This document shows, piece by piece, positions 35,167 through 43,395 of a DNA stretch of 64,000 nucleotides (positions are counted from its first letter, which is position 1; every line of letters begins with the position of its first letter). The translations under genes were made by a program, and so were the position numbers. The notes under the pieces are model-generated. The model saw only the letters and a program-made list of their open reading frames with translations. It did no database searches and was not told the DNA's origin. Source of the stretch: Holophagae bacterium. Lineage in GTDB: Bacteria > Acidobacteriota > Holophagae > Acanthopleuribacterales > Acanthopleuribacteraceae. The stretch spans positions 1 through 64,000 of the forward strand of contig JAJCXM010000003.1 in assembly GCA_029263455.1 (NCBI GenBank), read 5' to 3'.

Positions 35167-36123
35167 ATGATGAAGATATGGCTATTCGTTGTCCTTGGGG
35201 CTGTTCTGTTTGCGCCTGTATTCGGCCAAGAGGTCGAAAGCGAACCCAGCGCCGAGTCAACCCCAACAGCTGAATCAACTACAACTGAACCAGAAACATC
35301 CGCAGAGCAGCCAACTGCAGCCACCGAAGAGGACCCAAAAGGAACTGTCAAAGAACCCGAAAAGGTGTTTGTTTGGAGCGACGAAAGGCCCACCAATACC
35401 GAGCTGAAGCTCTCGCGCATGAAAACACGCTCTTCCAATTTCCACTTTGAGGATGAATCTGGTAACAAATTTGGCGCGCCCGCCTACGCCCGATTCTTCG
35501 TCACGTCCTACGATCCGGTAAAAAAGATCTATTCTTTGTATTTCACCGGTATTAATGACGGTAAGGCATCCGATGATTCAAAGAAACAACGACGATCGGC
35601 ATCCAAAAAGAAACAACAGGCTTACAACTCGTTTAATCAGGCCCTAAGCGAGCTACAGCCAAGTAGAGTGGCTGCTAAAGCTGCGGTCAAAGATTCAACC
35701 GAAGAAGTTCAACTCTATACTTACTACACGATTAAAGAAGAGCATTTCACCTACGGTATCCATTTTGACAAGCTCAATTCCATTGTTCATGGCACACTCG
35801 CCGTGCCCTTTAAATACAGGAACAATACGCAACAAGTGACTGGCGACGGCACCATTGGATATTACGCAGGTATCTCGTTTCACAATCGGCGGTGGTCCTA
35901 TGCGCCGATCCTCGCGGGAGGTGTCTCTAATGTCAAAGTGGTTACGGACGGCGCGGAAAAAGACGAGTTTGGTATTACGGTCACAACTGGCATGCTGGTG
36001 ACTTTTCGCGACAAATTCCAGATCGGCGTCGTCGCAGGCGTAGACCGAATCTCGGATTCTACTTGGGAGCATAATGGCAAACTCTGGACCAGTTTCATGA
36101 TCGGTTACCAATTCGGTCAATAG
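35167..36123 (+). CDS. Exported protein with acidic PTE-rich linker and beta-rich C-terminus
   Basis: A 318-aa protein with signal peptide (KIWLFVVLGAVLFAPVFG). Residues about 22-62 are a low-complexity linker of Glu, Pro, Thr, Ser and Ala, typical of a cell-wall-spanning or flexible tether. The C-terminal half alternates hydrophobic residues and ends GYQFGQ, which suggests an outer-membrane beta-barrel or a periplasmic beta domain. GGGGGAA precedes the first of two ATG codons. I recognise no family. It stands alone between tmRNA and sbcD. Confidence 0.7.
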   Translation: MMKIWLFVVLGAVLFAPVFGQEVESEPSAESTPTAESTTTEPETSAEQPTAATEEDPKGTVKEPEKVFVWSDERPTNTELKLSRMKTRSSNFHFEDESGNKFGAPAYARFFVTSYDPVKKIYSLYFTGINDGKASDDSKKQRRSASKKKQQAYNSFNQALSELQPSRVAAKAAVKDSTEEVQLYTYYTIKEEHFTYGIHFDKLNSIVHGTLAVPFKYRNNTQQVTGDGTIGYYAGISFHNRRWSYAPILAGGVSNVKVVTDGAEKDEFGITVTTGMLVTFRDKFQIGVVAGVDRISDSTWEHNGKLWTSFMIGYQFGQ

Positions 36124-36216
36124 CCTACCGACTCTATCGTTGCCCGAATGCTTCAGCCCCTTCCACGTGACGAAGTTTGCTATCCTTTGGGACGTTAAAG
36201 CAACGGAGCTCGCTGG

Positions 36217-37437
36217 TTGAAAATCCTACATACATCTGATTGGCACTTGGGTCGTTCCTTACATGGCCACAAGCGTTATGACGAATTCACCGCATTCTTG
36301 GATTGGCTCGTGGAAACGATCCATCAACAAAACGTAGATGTTTTGCTGATTGCAGGTGACATATTCGATACCCAAACACCCAGTAACCGTGCGCAGGAAC
36401 TGTATTACGGCTTTCTGTGCCGCATGGTCTCTTCTCCCTGCCAGCATGTGATCGTCATCGCCGGAAACCACGACTCACCCTCCTTCCTAGACGCGCCTAA
36501 ACATCTTTTACGCGCCCTGAATGTTCATGTTATTGGCTCTGCGACCCAACTTGAAGATCAAGTGGTTCCACTCAAAGACGGCGACGGCAACACAGAATTG
36601 CTTGTTTGCGCGGTTCCCTATTTACGCGATCGTGAAATAAGGATTTCAGAGCCAGGAGAGAGTATTGACGATAAGGAACTCAAACTGATTGCAGGGATAC
36701 GAGGTCACTACGCCCAGGTAGTTCAGTTGGCTCATGAAAAGAGCCAACAAGGTCAGATCCCCATTATCGCCATGGGTCATCTGTTCACCGATGGAGGATT
36801 GACCATTGACGGCGACGGTGTGCGCGCCCTCTACATGGGCAGCCTTGCTCATGTCACAGCCGATATATTTCCGAGCTGCATTCGCTACCTGGCCCTTGGC
36901 CATCTGCACGTACCACAAATGGTGAACGACTCGCCCGTCATGCGTTATAGCGGATCGCCTATTGCTATGGGTTTTGGTGAAGCTAGCCAAATAAAGAGCG
37001 TGTGCTTGATTGATCTTTCGCAAGACAAGACAGGCGTTTCCTTACTAGAGGTGCCCGTTTTTCAGAAATTGATTCGCTTTCAAGGTGATTGGCAGGAGAT
37101 TCGTTCGCAAATACATGATCTCAGCCTATCTGACGAGCAGATTTGGGCCGAAATCATCGTTGAAAGTGACGAGATCATCGGGGACCTTCGTGAACAAGTT
37201 GATGACGCTGTTAGGAATACAGGAATTGACGTCTTGAAACTGAGAATCACACGCACTGGCGAAAGCAATCTTAAGCCGCTTGAACCGAAAGAGAGCTTGG
37301 ACGACTTAGATGAATTTCAGGTTTTCCAAAGATGTATGGACGCCAAAAATGTCCCTGACTCGCAACGAGAAATTTTGCTGGCCTCGTACCTGGAAATTGT
37401 GCGCACGCACCATGAGACCGACGCCCGAGCTGAATAG
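36217..37437 (+). CDS. sbcD: Exonuclease SbcD (Mre11-like nuclease subunit)
   Basis: A 406-aa metallophosphoesterase. The Mre11 motifs are intact: SDWHLGR at the start, GDIFD, GNHD, MGHL and LGHLHVPQ. With SbcC it forms the SbcCD complex that cleaves DNA hairpins and protein-blocked ends, a fitting activity for a genome rich in palindromes. The start is TTG at 36217 with GGAG nine bases upstream. sbcC follows after 9 nt. Confidence 0.95.
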   Translation: MKILHTSDWHLGRSLHGHKRYDEFTAFLDWLVETIHQQNVDVLLIAGDIFDTQTPSNRAQELYYGFLCRMVSSPCQHVIVIAGNHDSPSFLDAPKHLLRALNVHVIGSATQLEDQVVPLKDGDGNTELLVCAVPYLRDREIRISEPGESIDDKELKLIAGIRGHYAQVVQLAHEKSQQGQIPIIAMGHLFTDGGLTIDGDGVRALYMGSLAHVTADIFPSCIRYLALGHLHVPQMVNDSPVMRYSGSPIAMGFGEASQIKSVCLIDLSQDKTGVSLLEVPVFQKLIRFQGDWQEIRSQIHDLSLSDEQIWAEIIVESDEIIGDLREQVDDAVRNTGIDVLKLRITRTGESNLKPLEPKESLDDLDEFQVFQRCMDAKNVPDSQREILLASYLEIVRTHHETDARAE

Positions 37438-37446
37438 GTTTAATGC

Positions 37447-40400
37447 ATGCGTATCCAAAAGATAACCCTTAGAAACCTTAACTCACTGGTCGGAACATGG
37501 CATATCGACTTGACCCACAACGCCTATATTGCCGACGGTATCTTCTCGATAACCGGGCCCACTGGTTCCGGTAAATCAACCATCCTGGATGCCATTTGTT
37601 TGGCGTTATATGGCAGAACACCGCGCCTAGCCAAAATAACCAAGAGTGCCAACGAGATCATGTCCAGAAAGACCGGCGATTGCATGGCCGAGGTTACTTT
37701 TTCAACTCAGGCTGGCGTTTATCGCTGCCATTGGGCGCAACACCGTGCGCATAAAAAAGCGTACAAAGAGCTTCAGAACCCGAAGCACGAGATTTCAGAC
37801 GAAAAAACAGGCAAAATCATCGAATCCTCGCTGCGAGCTGTGGCCACAATCGTTGAACAAGTTACAGGTATGGATTTTGACCGTTTTACGCGTTCTATGT
37901 TGTTGGCCCAAGGCGGTTTTTCTGCCTTTTTACAAGCGGCAGCCAACGAGCGGGCTCCTATTCTCGAACAAATAACGGGCACCGAGATATACAGTCAAAT
38001 ATCCATACGAGTTCATGAGCGCCGCTCCGATGAACGAAATAGGCTAAATATTCTCCAAGCAGAAACAGTTGGCATATTGATTCTGGATCCAGAACAGGAA
38101 GCAGAGATCCAGTCATCACTCAGTTCTAAACAAGTAGAAGAGTCGGACCTGGCTGTCAAATCCGCGGCCGCAGAGAAAGCGATTGCCTGGTTGACCACAA
38201 TCGACAGTTTGAAAAAGGAAATCAGCGGCCTAAAAGGAGAAGCGAGCGATCTGCAAAGTGACATTGCGGATTTCAAGGATGACCGTGACAAACTAGCAAA
38301 GGCTAAGAAAGCTGGGTCACTAGACGGCTTATTCGCGACCCTAACTGCCATTCGAAAAGAACAAGGGGAAGATCAAACGGCTAAGTATAAAGAGGAAGAG
38401 TCTGTTCCTGTGCTGGAACGCTTAGCCACAGAACAAGCTAATTTGCTGAAATTGGCCGAACAGCAAACCCTTAGAGCTAAAGAGGAGCTGAAGACAGCGG
38501 CACCGCTTCTTCAGAGAGTTCGTTCCCTCGACCAGAGTCTTTTGGATCGAAAAACAGCTGTTACGGAAGCTGCAGAGATCTGCCAAAAAGATGCGTTAAT
38601 CATTGGTACGAATAAAAAAACGAGGTTAAGGGAGCTTCAGAATCTCACTGATTGGCAGACTAAACAAAGACTAGTTGACGATTATCTTAAGAATAATGGA
38701 CGGGATGAATGGCTAATTGGCGAACTGGCTGGAGTTGAACAACAGTTAGGCAGCCTGTTCTCCGTGCAAAACGAAATCGTTCAAGTTGAGGCCGATCAAA
38801 ATGTAGCCGCGAAAGCTCTGGAACTGGCATCACAATCACTGCAAAACTGTCAGAAGCTGTGTGACGACCGCAAGCAGGACCTGAACCAGTCACGACAGCA
38901 AATCCAGCAAGGCAAGCATGCTTTAAGCCAGTTATTGGGCGATCGTCAGTTGCGTGAATACCGGAAAGATCTGGAAACGTTGCTACGTGAAATGGCTTTT
39001 CTGGCAAGGATTACTGAGCTTGAAGAGCAGCGAAACAAACTGGAAGATGGCCAACCCTGTCCACTCTGTGGTGCAAACGACCACCCATATGCCGTAGGAA
39101 ATGTCCCTGTCCCAAATGAAAATGAACGCATGATTGAGGCGGTTACGCAGCTAATCAACAACGCTGAAACACAAGAATCCGCGATCGACAAACTTGAAAA
39201 AGCTGAGGTTAAAGCCCGTGAACATTTGATAGAAGCCGACAAGCTGGTGGCAGCAGCAGCTAATCGCAAAGAAGCAGCCGAGAAAACGATAACCGAATTG
39301 CAGGGAAGGTTAAACAAAAGTCGATCCACTTTTAGCGAGCTGAAGCAAGTCGTATCGTTCAAGCTCAAACCCCTTGGTATCACGGAAATCCCTGAATCCA
39401 TTTCGTCGCTGCTGGAATCGATGCGCAAGCGTTTGGCTACCTGGCAGTCTCAGGTCAAGAAAAAGGCTGATATCGATCAACAGATTGCAGGTTTCGAAAG
39501 CGAGATCAAGCGCCTGGATGCGGTTATCAATACCCAAGACAAAGCTCTAGCTGAGAAAAAGGAGCGACTGGAAGCCCTTAGAGAAGCGTACGCAGACGGA
39601 AAAGAGGAACGGATTGCGTTGTATGGGGACGCAATTGCCGACGTTGAAGAGAGACGTTTGAACCAGGCTGTAGCTAGTGCCGAGAATGCCGAAAAGAAGG
39701 CCAGAAACATTTATAACGAACAGCAGCATTTATGCGGCTCCGCGCAAGCCCGCGTTGAAACGTTGACCAAACGCATTGAACAGAGAGAGTCAAACCTGAA
39801 GCAGTCGGAAATTGAGTTTTCCAAAGGCCTCAAGTCCGTCGGCTTCACGGATGAAGCATGTTTTCTTGAGGCCAAGCTAACCATTGAGCAAACGAATGAG
39901 CTGTCTGACAGAGCAAAAGTGCTGGATGATCGCCAATTAGAACTCGAAGCCAGACGCAAGGATCGAGAGTCACGTTTGGCCCTGGAAGCCGCCCTAAAGG
40001 TGACAGACAAGTCGCTATTGGAACTAGAACCCATCTTCAATGCTTACAAAGATACGCTGCAAGAGTTGCAAAACACCATTAGCGGTCTCAAACACAAACT
40101 GCTTGAAAACACCGCCGCCAAAGCGCGTATTGAAGAAAAACATGCGCACATCGAGTCCCAAAAAGAAGAGTGCCGCAGATGGGAAAACCTGCATGAACTC
40201 ATCGGCTCCGCAGATGGTAAAAAGTACCGAAATTTTGCCCAGGGCCTGACCTTCGAGTTGATGATCGGTCACGCCAATCGCCAACTCCAGGACATGACTG
40301 AACGCTACGTATTGATCCAAGACGATTCACAACCCTTGGAACTCAATGTCATTGATAACTATCAAGCTGGTGAAGTCCGATCAACCAAGAATCTATCCGG

Positions 40401-40710
40401 TGGCGAAAGCTTCATTGTCAGCTTGGCTTTAGCCCTTGGTCTGTCTCAAATGGCTAGCAAGAATGTGAGGGTCGATTCGCTTTTTCTGGACGAAGGTTTC
40501 GGCATGCTGGATGAAGAATCCTTAGAAACGGCGCTCGAAACCCTTGCCAACTTACAACAAAACGGCAAGCTAATAGGCATCATTTCCCACGTTCCCGCTC
40601 TAAAGGACCGCATTAGTACGCAAATCAAAGTTACGCCGAAAGCTGGTGGCGTCAGCCTGATTTCAGGGCCCGGATGCGGGAGGCTAACGGAAATAGTCTC
40701 ATCAAATTGA
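37447..40710 (+). CDS. sbcC: Exonuclease subunit SbcC (Rad50-like ATPase)
   Basis: A 1087-aa SMC-like ATPase. Walker A GPTGSGKST lies near residue 34; long coiled coils run both ways from a zinc hook CPLCGANDHP near residue 538; the C-terminal lobe has the LSGGES signature and Walker B LFLDEGFGMLDEES. Length is typical of SbcC. It dimerises through the hook and drives the SbcD nuclease. Operon with sbcD; no terminator is evident downstream. Confidence 0.95.
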   Translation: MRIQKITLRNLNSLVGTWHIDLTHNAYIADGIFSITGPTGSGKSTILDAICLALYGRTPRLAKITKSANEIMSRKTGDCMAEVTFSTQAGVYRCHWAQHRAHKKAYKELQNPKHEISDEKTGKIIESSLRAVATIVEQVTGMDFDRFTRSMLLAQGGFSAFLQAAANERAPILEQITGTEIYSQISIRVHERRSDERNRLNILQAETVGILILDPEQEAEIQSSLSSKQVEESDLAVKSAAAEKAIAWLTTIDSLKKEISGLKGEASDLQSDIADFKDDRDKLAKAKKAGSLDGLFATLTAIRKEQGEDQTAKYKEEESVPVLERLATEQANLLKLAEQQTLRAKEELKTAAPLLQRVRSLDQSLLDRKTAVTEAAEICQKDALIIGTNKKTRLRELQNLTDWQTKQRLVDDYLKNNGRDEWLIGELAGVEQQLGSLFSVQNEIVQVEADQNVAAKALELASQSLQNCQKLCDDRKQDLNQSRQQIQQGKHALSQLLGDRQLREYRKDLETLLREMAFLARITELEEQRNKLEDGQPCPLCGANDHPYAVGNVPVPNENERMIEAVTQLINNAETQESAIDKLEKAEVKAREHLIEADKLVAAAANRKEAAEKTITELQGRLNKSRSTFSELKQVVSFKLKPLGITEIPESISSLLESMRKRLATWQSQVKKKADIDQQIAGFESEIKRLDAVINTQDKALAEKKERLEALREAYADGKEERIALYGDAIADVEERRLNQAVASAENAEKKARNIYNEQQHLCGSAQARVETLTKRIEQRESNLKQSEIEFSKGLKSVGFTDEACFLEAKLTIEQTNELSDRAKVLDDRQLELEARRKDRESRLALEAALKVTDKSLLELEPIFNAYKDTLQELQNTISGLKHKLLENTAAKARIEEKHAHIESQKEECRRWENLHELIGSADGKKYRNFAQGLTFELMIGHANRQLQDMTERYVLIQDDSQPLELNVIDNYQAGEVRSTKNLSGGESFIVSLALALGLSQMASKNVRVDSLFLDEGFGMLDEESLETALETLANLQQNGKLIGIISHVPALKDRISTQIKVTPKAGGVSLISGPGCGRLTEIVSSN

Positions 40711-40940
40711 TAAAGTGCTGCAAGGTTTCCTGTAAGCCGTACCGTCAATTTTGATTGAATCCATTCGTGCGTTAGACACTGGATTGATCGCGCTCATCAC
40801 GCATACTAATCCAGCGATTAACTCACTGCCTATTGCCTTGAAGCAACGATTCCTATTGGTTAACCCTAATAAAACTAAATTCCTATTGAGTCGGATCAAG
40901 TGGAGGACTAGGATTGGGGTAAACAGCTTGGAACAAATCC

Positions 40941-41486
40941 GTGGAAGTTAAAGTAAACCAAGATGATACCCAACCGATGTCCATTCTTACGCTGCAAGGG
41001 CCGATGTTTCAACCCTTGCTCGTATCCATGGCTGAAGGCATTCACGCTCTGACATCAGAGTCGAACGCCAAAATGGGTAAAAGACTGGTGCATGTTTTGA
41101 TCGAATTGGGTCAGAACATTCTCCACCACTCAGACGAACGCGTGGCCTTGACCAGTGGTGGATCGGTCGGTATAGGCCGTTTAGATCTATTGGAGACCGA
41201 TGATGATTGGGTGGTTGCCGCGACAAATCTCGTCCGTCTGAGCAAGGTTCCCGATTTAGAATCCAGATGTTCTCAACTCAACAGCAAGCAAGAAAATTTG
41301 AAACACAAGGTAATGAAGACCCTAAAGAGCCCGACCACAGGCCATGGCGGAGGCATCGGTTTGATGCATATGGCACGTCTAAGCGATAGCAGAATTGAGA
41401 CGCGGTTCATCGAGAAAGACTCCGACCGTGTGAGCTTCGAAATCAAGGTCCGGATCAGCAAGAAAGCCAATAATCATCCCACTTAA
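40941..41486 (+). CDS. siaB: SiaB-like protein kinase (GHKL-type, DUF6272)
   Basis: A 181-aa protein that fits the SiaB family of partner-switch kinases. The N-box is seen in LIELGQNILHHSDE and the glycine-rich ATP lid in GHGGGIGLMHMARLS. In Pseudomonas aeruginosa SiaB phosphorylates the anti-anti-sigma-like protein SiaC, reversing the action of phosphatase SiaA. The start appears to be GTG at 40941; an in-frame ATG lies at 40977. A SiaC homologue lies 7 kb downstream, convergent. It heads a run of four same-strand genes ending with the PP2C phosphatase. Confidence 0.85.
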   Translation: MEVKVNQDDTQPMSILTLQGPMFQPLLVSMAEGIHALTSESNAKMGKRLVHVLIELGQNILHHSDERVALTSGGSVGIGRLDLLETDDDWVVAATNLVRLSKVPDLESRCSQLNSKQENLKHKVMKTLKSPTTGHGGGIGLMHMARLSDSRIETRFIEKDSDRVSFEIKVRISKKANNHPT

Positions 41487-41507
41487 CTCAACTTTGGAGG
41501 AACACAT

Positions 41508-42674
41508 ATGACAGAAGCGCTCAACGACACCTTTTTAGACAAAATGCGTTTGACAACCGATCCTTTAGCCGAAGATGCCGTTGCATGCGTCTTAAGCCGC
41601 GGAGCTGGCTATGAATGGACCATTAATAAGCTTTTGGATCAATTGGTGTCGAATAGTTCACCTCAACCCGCGGACTTGCCTGCCGAGCTGCAGAGCTATT
41701 TCAGTACCACTTCGCAGCTACCTCCGTGGGCCGATATGTCCAAAATTCAAATGGGCGAATGTTTCTTCGAAGCCTACGGAGCGGAATGCGTGCTCGTGTT
41801 GTTTTGCAAGTCGCTTCCCGAATGTTATGCCGCTCACCGTGGAGCCGAAGTCTTGTACCGAACGGGAAGATTAATGCAGACGGGCAAAAATCTTAAACCA
41901 CTTACACGCCGTATCATTGAGACAGCGCAATTCCTATTGAATGTGATGGCACCTGATGGTTTTGGGCCTCAAGGAACAGGCCTGGTAACCGCGCAAAAAA
42001 TTAGACTGATTCACGCATCCATCAGAGCCTTCCTGAAACAGCAAGATTGGGATACTGGCCAGTTTGGCGAGCCCATAAATCAGGAAGATATGGCTGGAAC
42101 ACTGTTGGCGTTTTCGCTACAGACCCTTGAAGGCCTTAGAGCGTTGAAACTGGACATGAAAGCAGAGGAAGAGGAAGCTTTTCTCCACACCTGGAACGTG
42201 GTTGGCTATGTCATGGGGATCGACGAGCGTTTGTTGATGCCTGACATCAAATCGGCACGCGCATTGTGGGCCAAGATACGACAACGTCAATTCGGAGCAT
42301 CAACCGCGGGACAAGAGCTAACTAAGTCACTGATCGAATTTTTAGAGCAGATCGTTCCGGGCAATGCGCTACGCGAAATGCCCGTCTATCTTATGCAACA
42401 GTTGATGGACCCGGAAATGCGCAAATGGTTGGCTATTCCCGAAACGCATTCGTGGCTAGACACTGTGCTCACCAAAGCGCTGGAAGTGCTATTCCGTATT
42501 GAAACAAGTCTCGAGCTGGAAGATCCTCGCTTTCGGAAAGTGGTTTCCCTGTTTAGTGAGAAACTACTGCAGGGTTTAGTGCTTTCGTGGAACGGCGAAA
42601 AACAAGTGCCCTTCGAAATCCCACCTTCATTGCAGGGGAATTGGCCAGACCTCTCCCCTACCAAAGCCAAGTAG
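41508..42674 (+). CDS. MpaB/rubber-oxygenase-type (DUF2236) protein
   Basis: A 388-aa protein with the helical DUF2236 domain found in latex-clearing protein Lcp and MpaB: GAEVLYRTGRLMQTGKN, RRIIETAQFLLNVM, then KIRLIHASIRAFL, where the His is the candidate haem ligand, and WNVVGYVMGIDERLLMP. Members studied so far are b-type haem oxygenases cleaving polyisoprene or other prenyl chains. No signal peptide is seen, so it is cytosolic or membrane-associated. GGAGG precedes the ATG; it follows siaB after 21 nt and precedes the membrane protein by 9 nt. A function in a signalling operon is unexpected. Confidence 0.8.
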   Translation: MTEALNDTFLDKMRLTTDPLAEDAVACVLSRGAGYEWTINKLLDQLVSNSSPQPADLPAELQSYFSTTSQLPPWADMSKIQMGECFFEAYGAECVLVLFCKSLPECYAAHRGAEVLYRTGRLMQTGKNLKPLTRRIIETAQFLLNVMAPDGFGPQGTGLVTAQKIRLIHASIRAFLKQQDWDTGQFGEPINQEDMAGTLLAFSLQTLEGLRALKLDMKAEEEEAFLHTWNVVGYVMGIDERLLMPDIKSARALWAKIRQRQFGASTAGQELTKSLIEFLEQIVPGNALREMPVYLMQQLMDPEMRKWLAIPETHSWLDTVLTKALEVLFRIETSLELEDPRFRKVVSLFSEKLLQGLVLSWNGEKQVPFEIPPSLQGNWPDLSPTKAK

Positions 42675-42683
42675 GAGGACTGC

Positions 42684-43358
42684 ATGCATCAACCCTGGCT
42701 TAACTTAGAAACATACTCACCGCTTATGCTGACGTTGTTCATCAGCGGCTGCGTCCTCTGGGTCGTTGTCTATGTGATTGTCATTTACAACATTCGCGTA
42801 AACCAGTTTGTTGAGATACCGCTCATCGGTGTTTCCGCCAATATTTGCTGGGAATTCATTTGGAGCTTTGTTTACCAGCCTGATATGGGGAAGTTGGTCC
42901 TAATTGGCTATGCCGCTTGGTTTTTTCTAGATTGTTTTATCTTCTATGCGCTGCTTCGCTATGGTTGGAAGCAATTGAATACCCCGGCACTGCGAAACAA
43001 TTCTAAGAAGTTGATCTTATTCATGACGGTGTCTTGGGCTGCTCTATTTATTGGCCTGGCTCAGAGCCACTATGATACGCCCATTGGCACGATTTCGGCC
43101 TATTGGGACAACCTTGTCTTTTCAGGCGCCTATTGCTGGATGATCCTAAATGCGACTAGCCCCAAGTATTACTCCTCCGCAGCTGGTTGGTGTAAAGGAC
43201 TAGGCACCGGTCTCATAGGTGTAGCCGTCCTGATCCAATGGCCAGACAACAGCTTCTTGTGGGCCATCGTTATCACCACCGCTTTGTTGGACGCCTTCTA
43301 TTTGGTACAGCTAAGAAGAATCCACGCTGGCCATGCAACTCAACCACAAGGATCCTAA
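42684..43358 (+). CDS. Seven-helix membrane protein resembling transmembrane terpene cyclases
   Basis: A 224-aa protein with about seven membrane helices. The segment IGVSANICWEFIWSFVY with Glu57, and Asp203 in LLDAFYLVQLRR, recalls the PaxB/Pyr4-type terpene cyclases, in which a Glu in helix 2 and an Asp in the last helix are needed for proton-started cyclisation. This is a pattern match from memory and could mislead, as short helical membrane proteins look alike. AGGAGG lies 5-6 nt before the ATG. It directly follows the DUF2236 oxygenase, which would fit a shared prenyl substrate. Confidence 0.6.
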   Translation: MHQPWLNLETYSPLMLTLFISGCVLWVVVYVIVIYNIRVNQFVEIPLIGVSANICWEFIWSFVYQPDMGKLVLIGYAAWFFLDCFIFYALLRYGWKQLNTPALRNNSKKLILFMTVSWAALFIGLAQSHYDTPIGTISAYWDNLVFSGAYCWMILNATSPKYYSSAAGWCKGLGTGLIGVAVLIQWPDNSFLWAIVITTALLDAFYLVQLRRIHAGHATQPQGS

Positions 43359-43395
43359 TCTACGAGCGCGCAGCTAACGTCAGGAATTCTATTAC

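Noticed and set aside
35148-35468. Minus-strand frame rich in Ser and Val opposite the exported protein gene
   Set aside because: It is the mirror of the low-complexity PTE linker on the plus strand.
40711-40940. Possible small gene between sbcC and siaB (66 codons from 40751)
   Set aside because: No ribosome site and no recognisable features; it runs into the siaB start.
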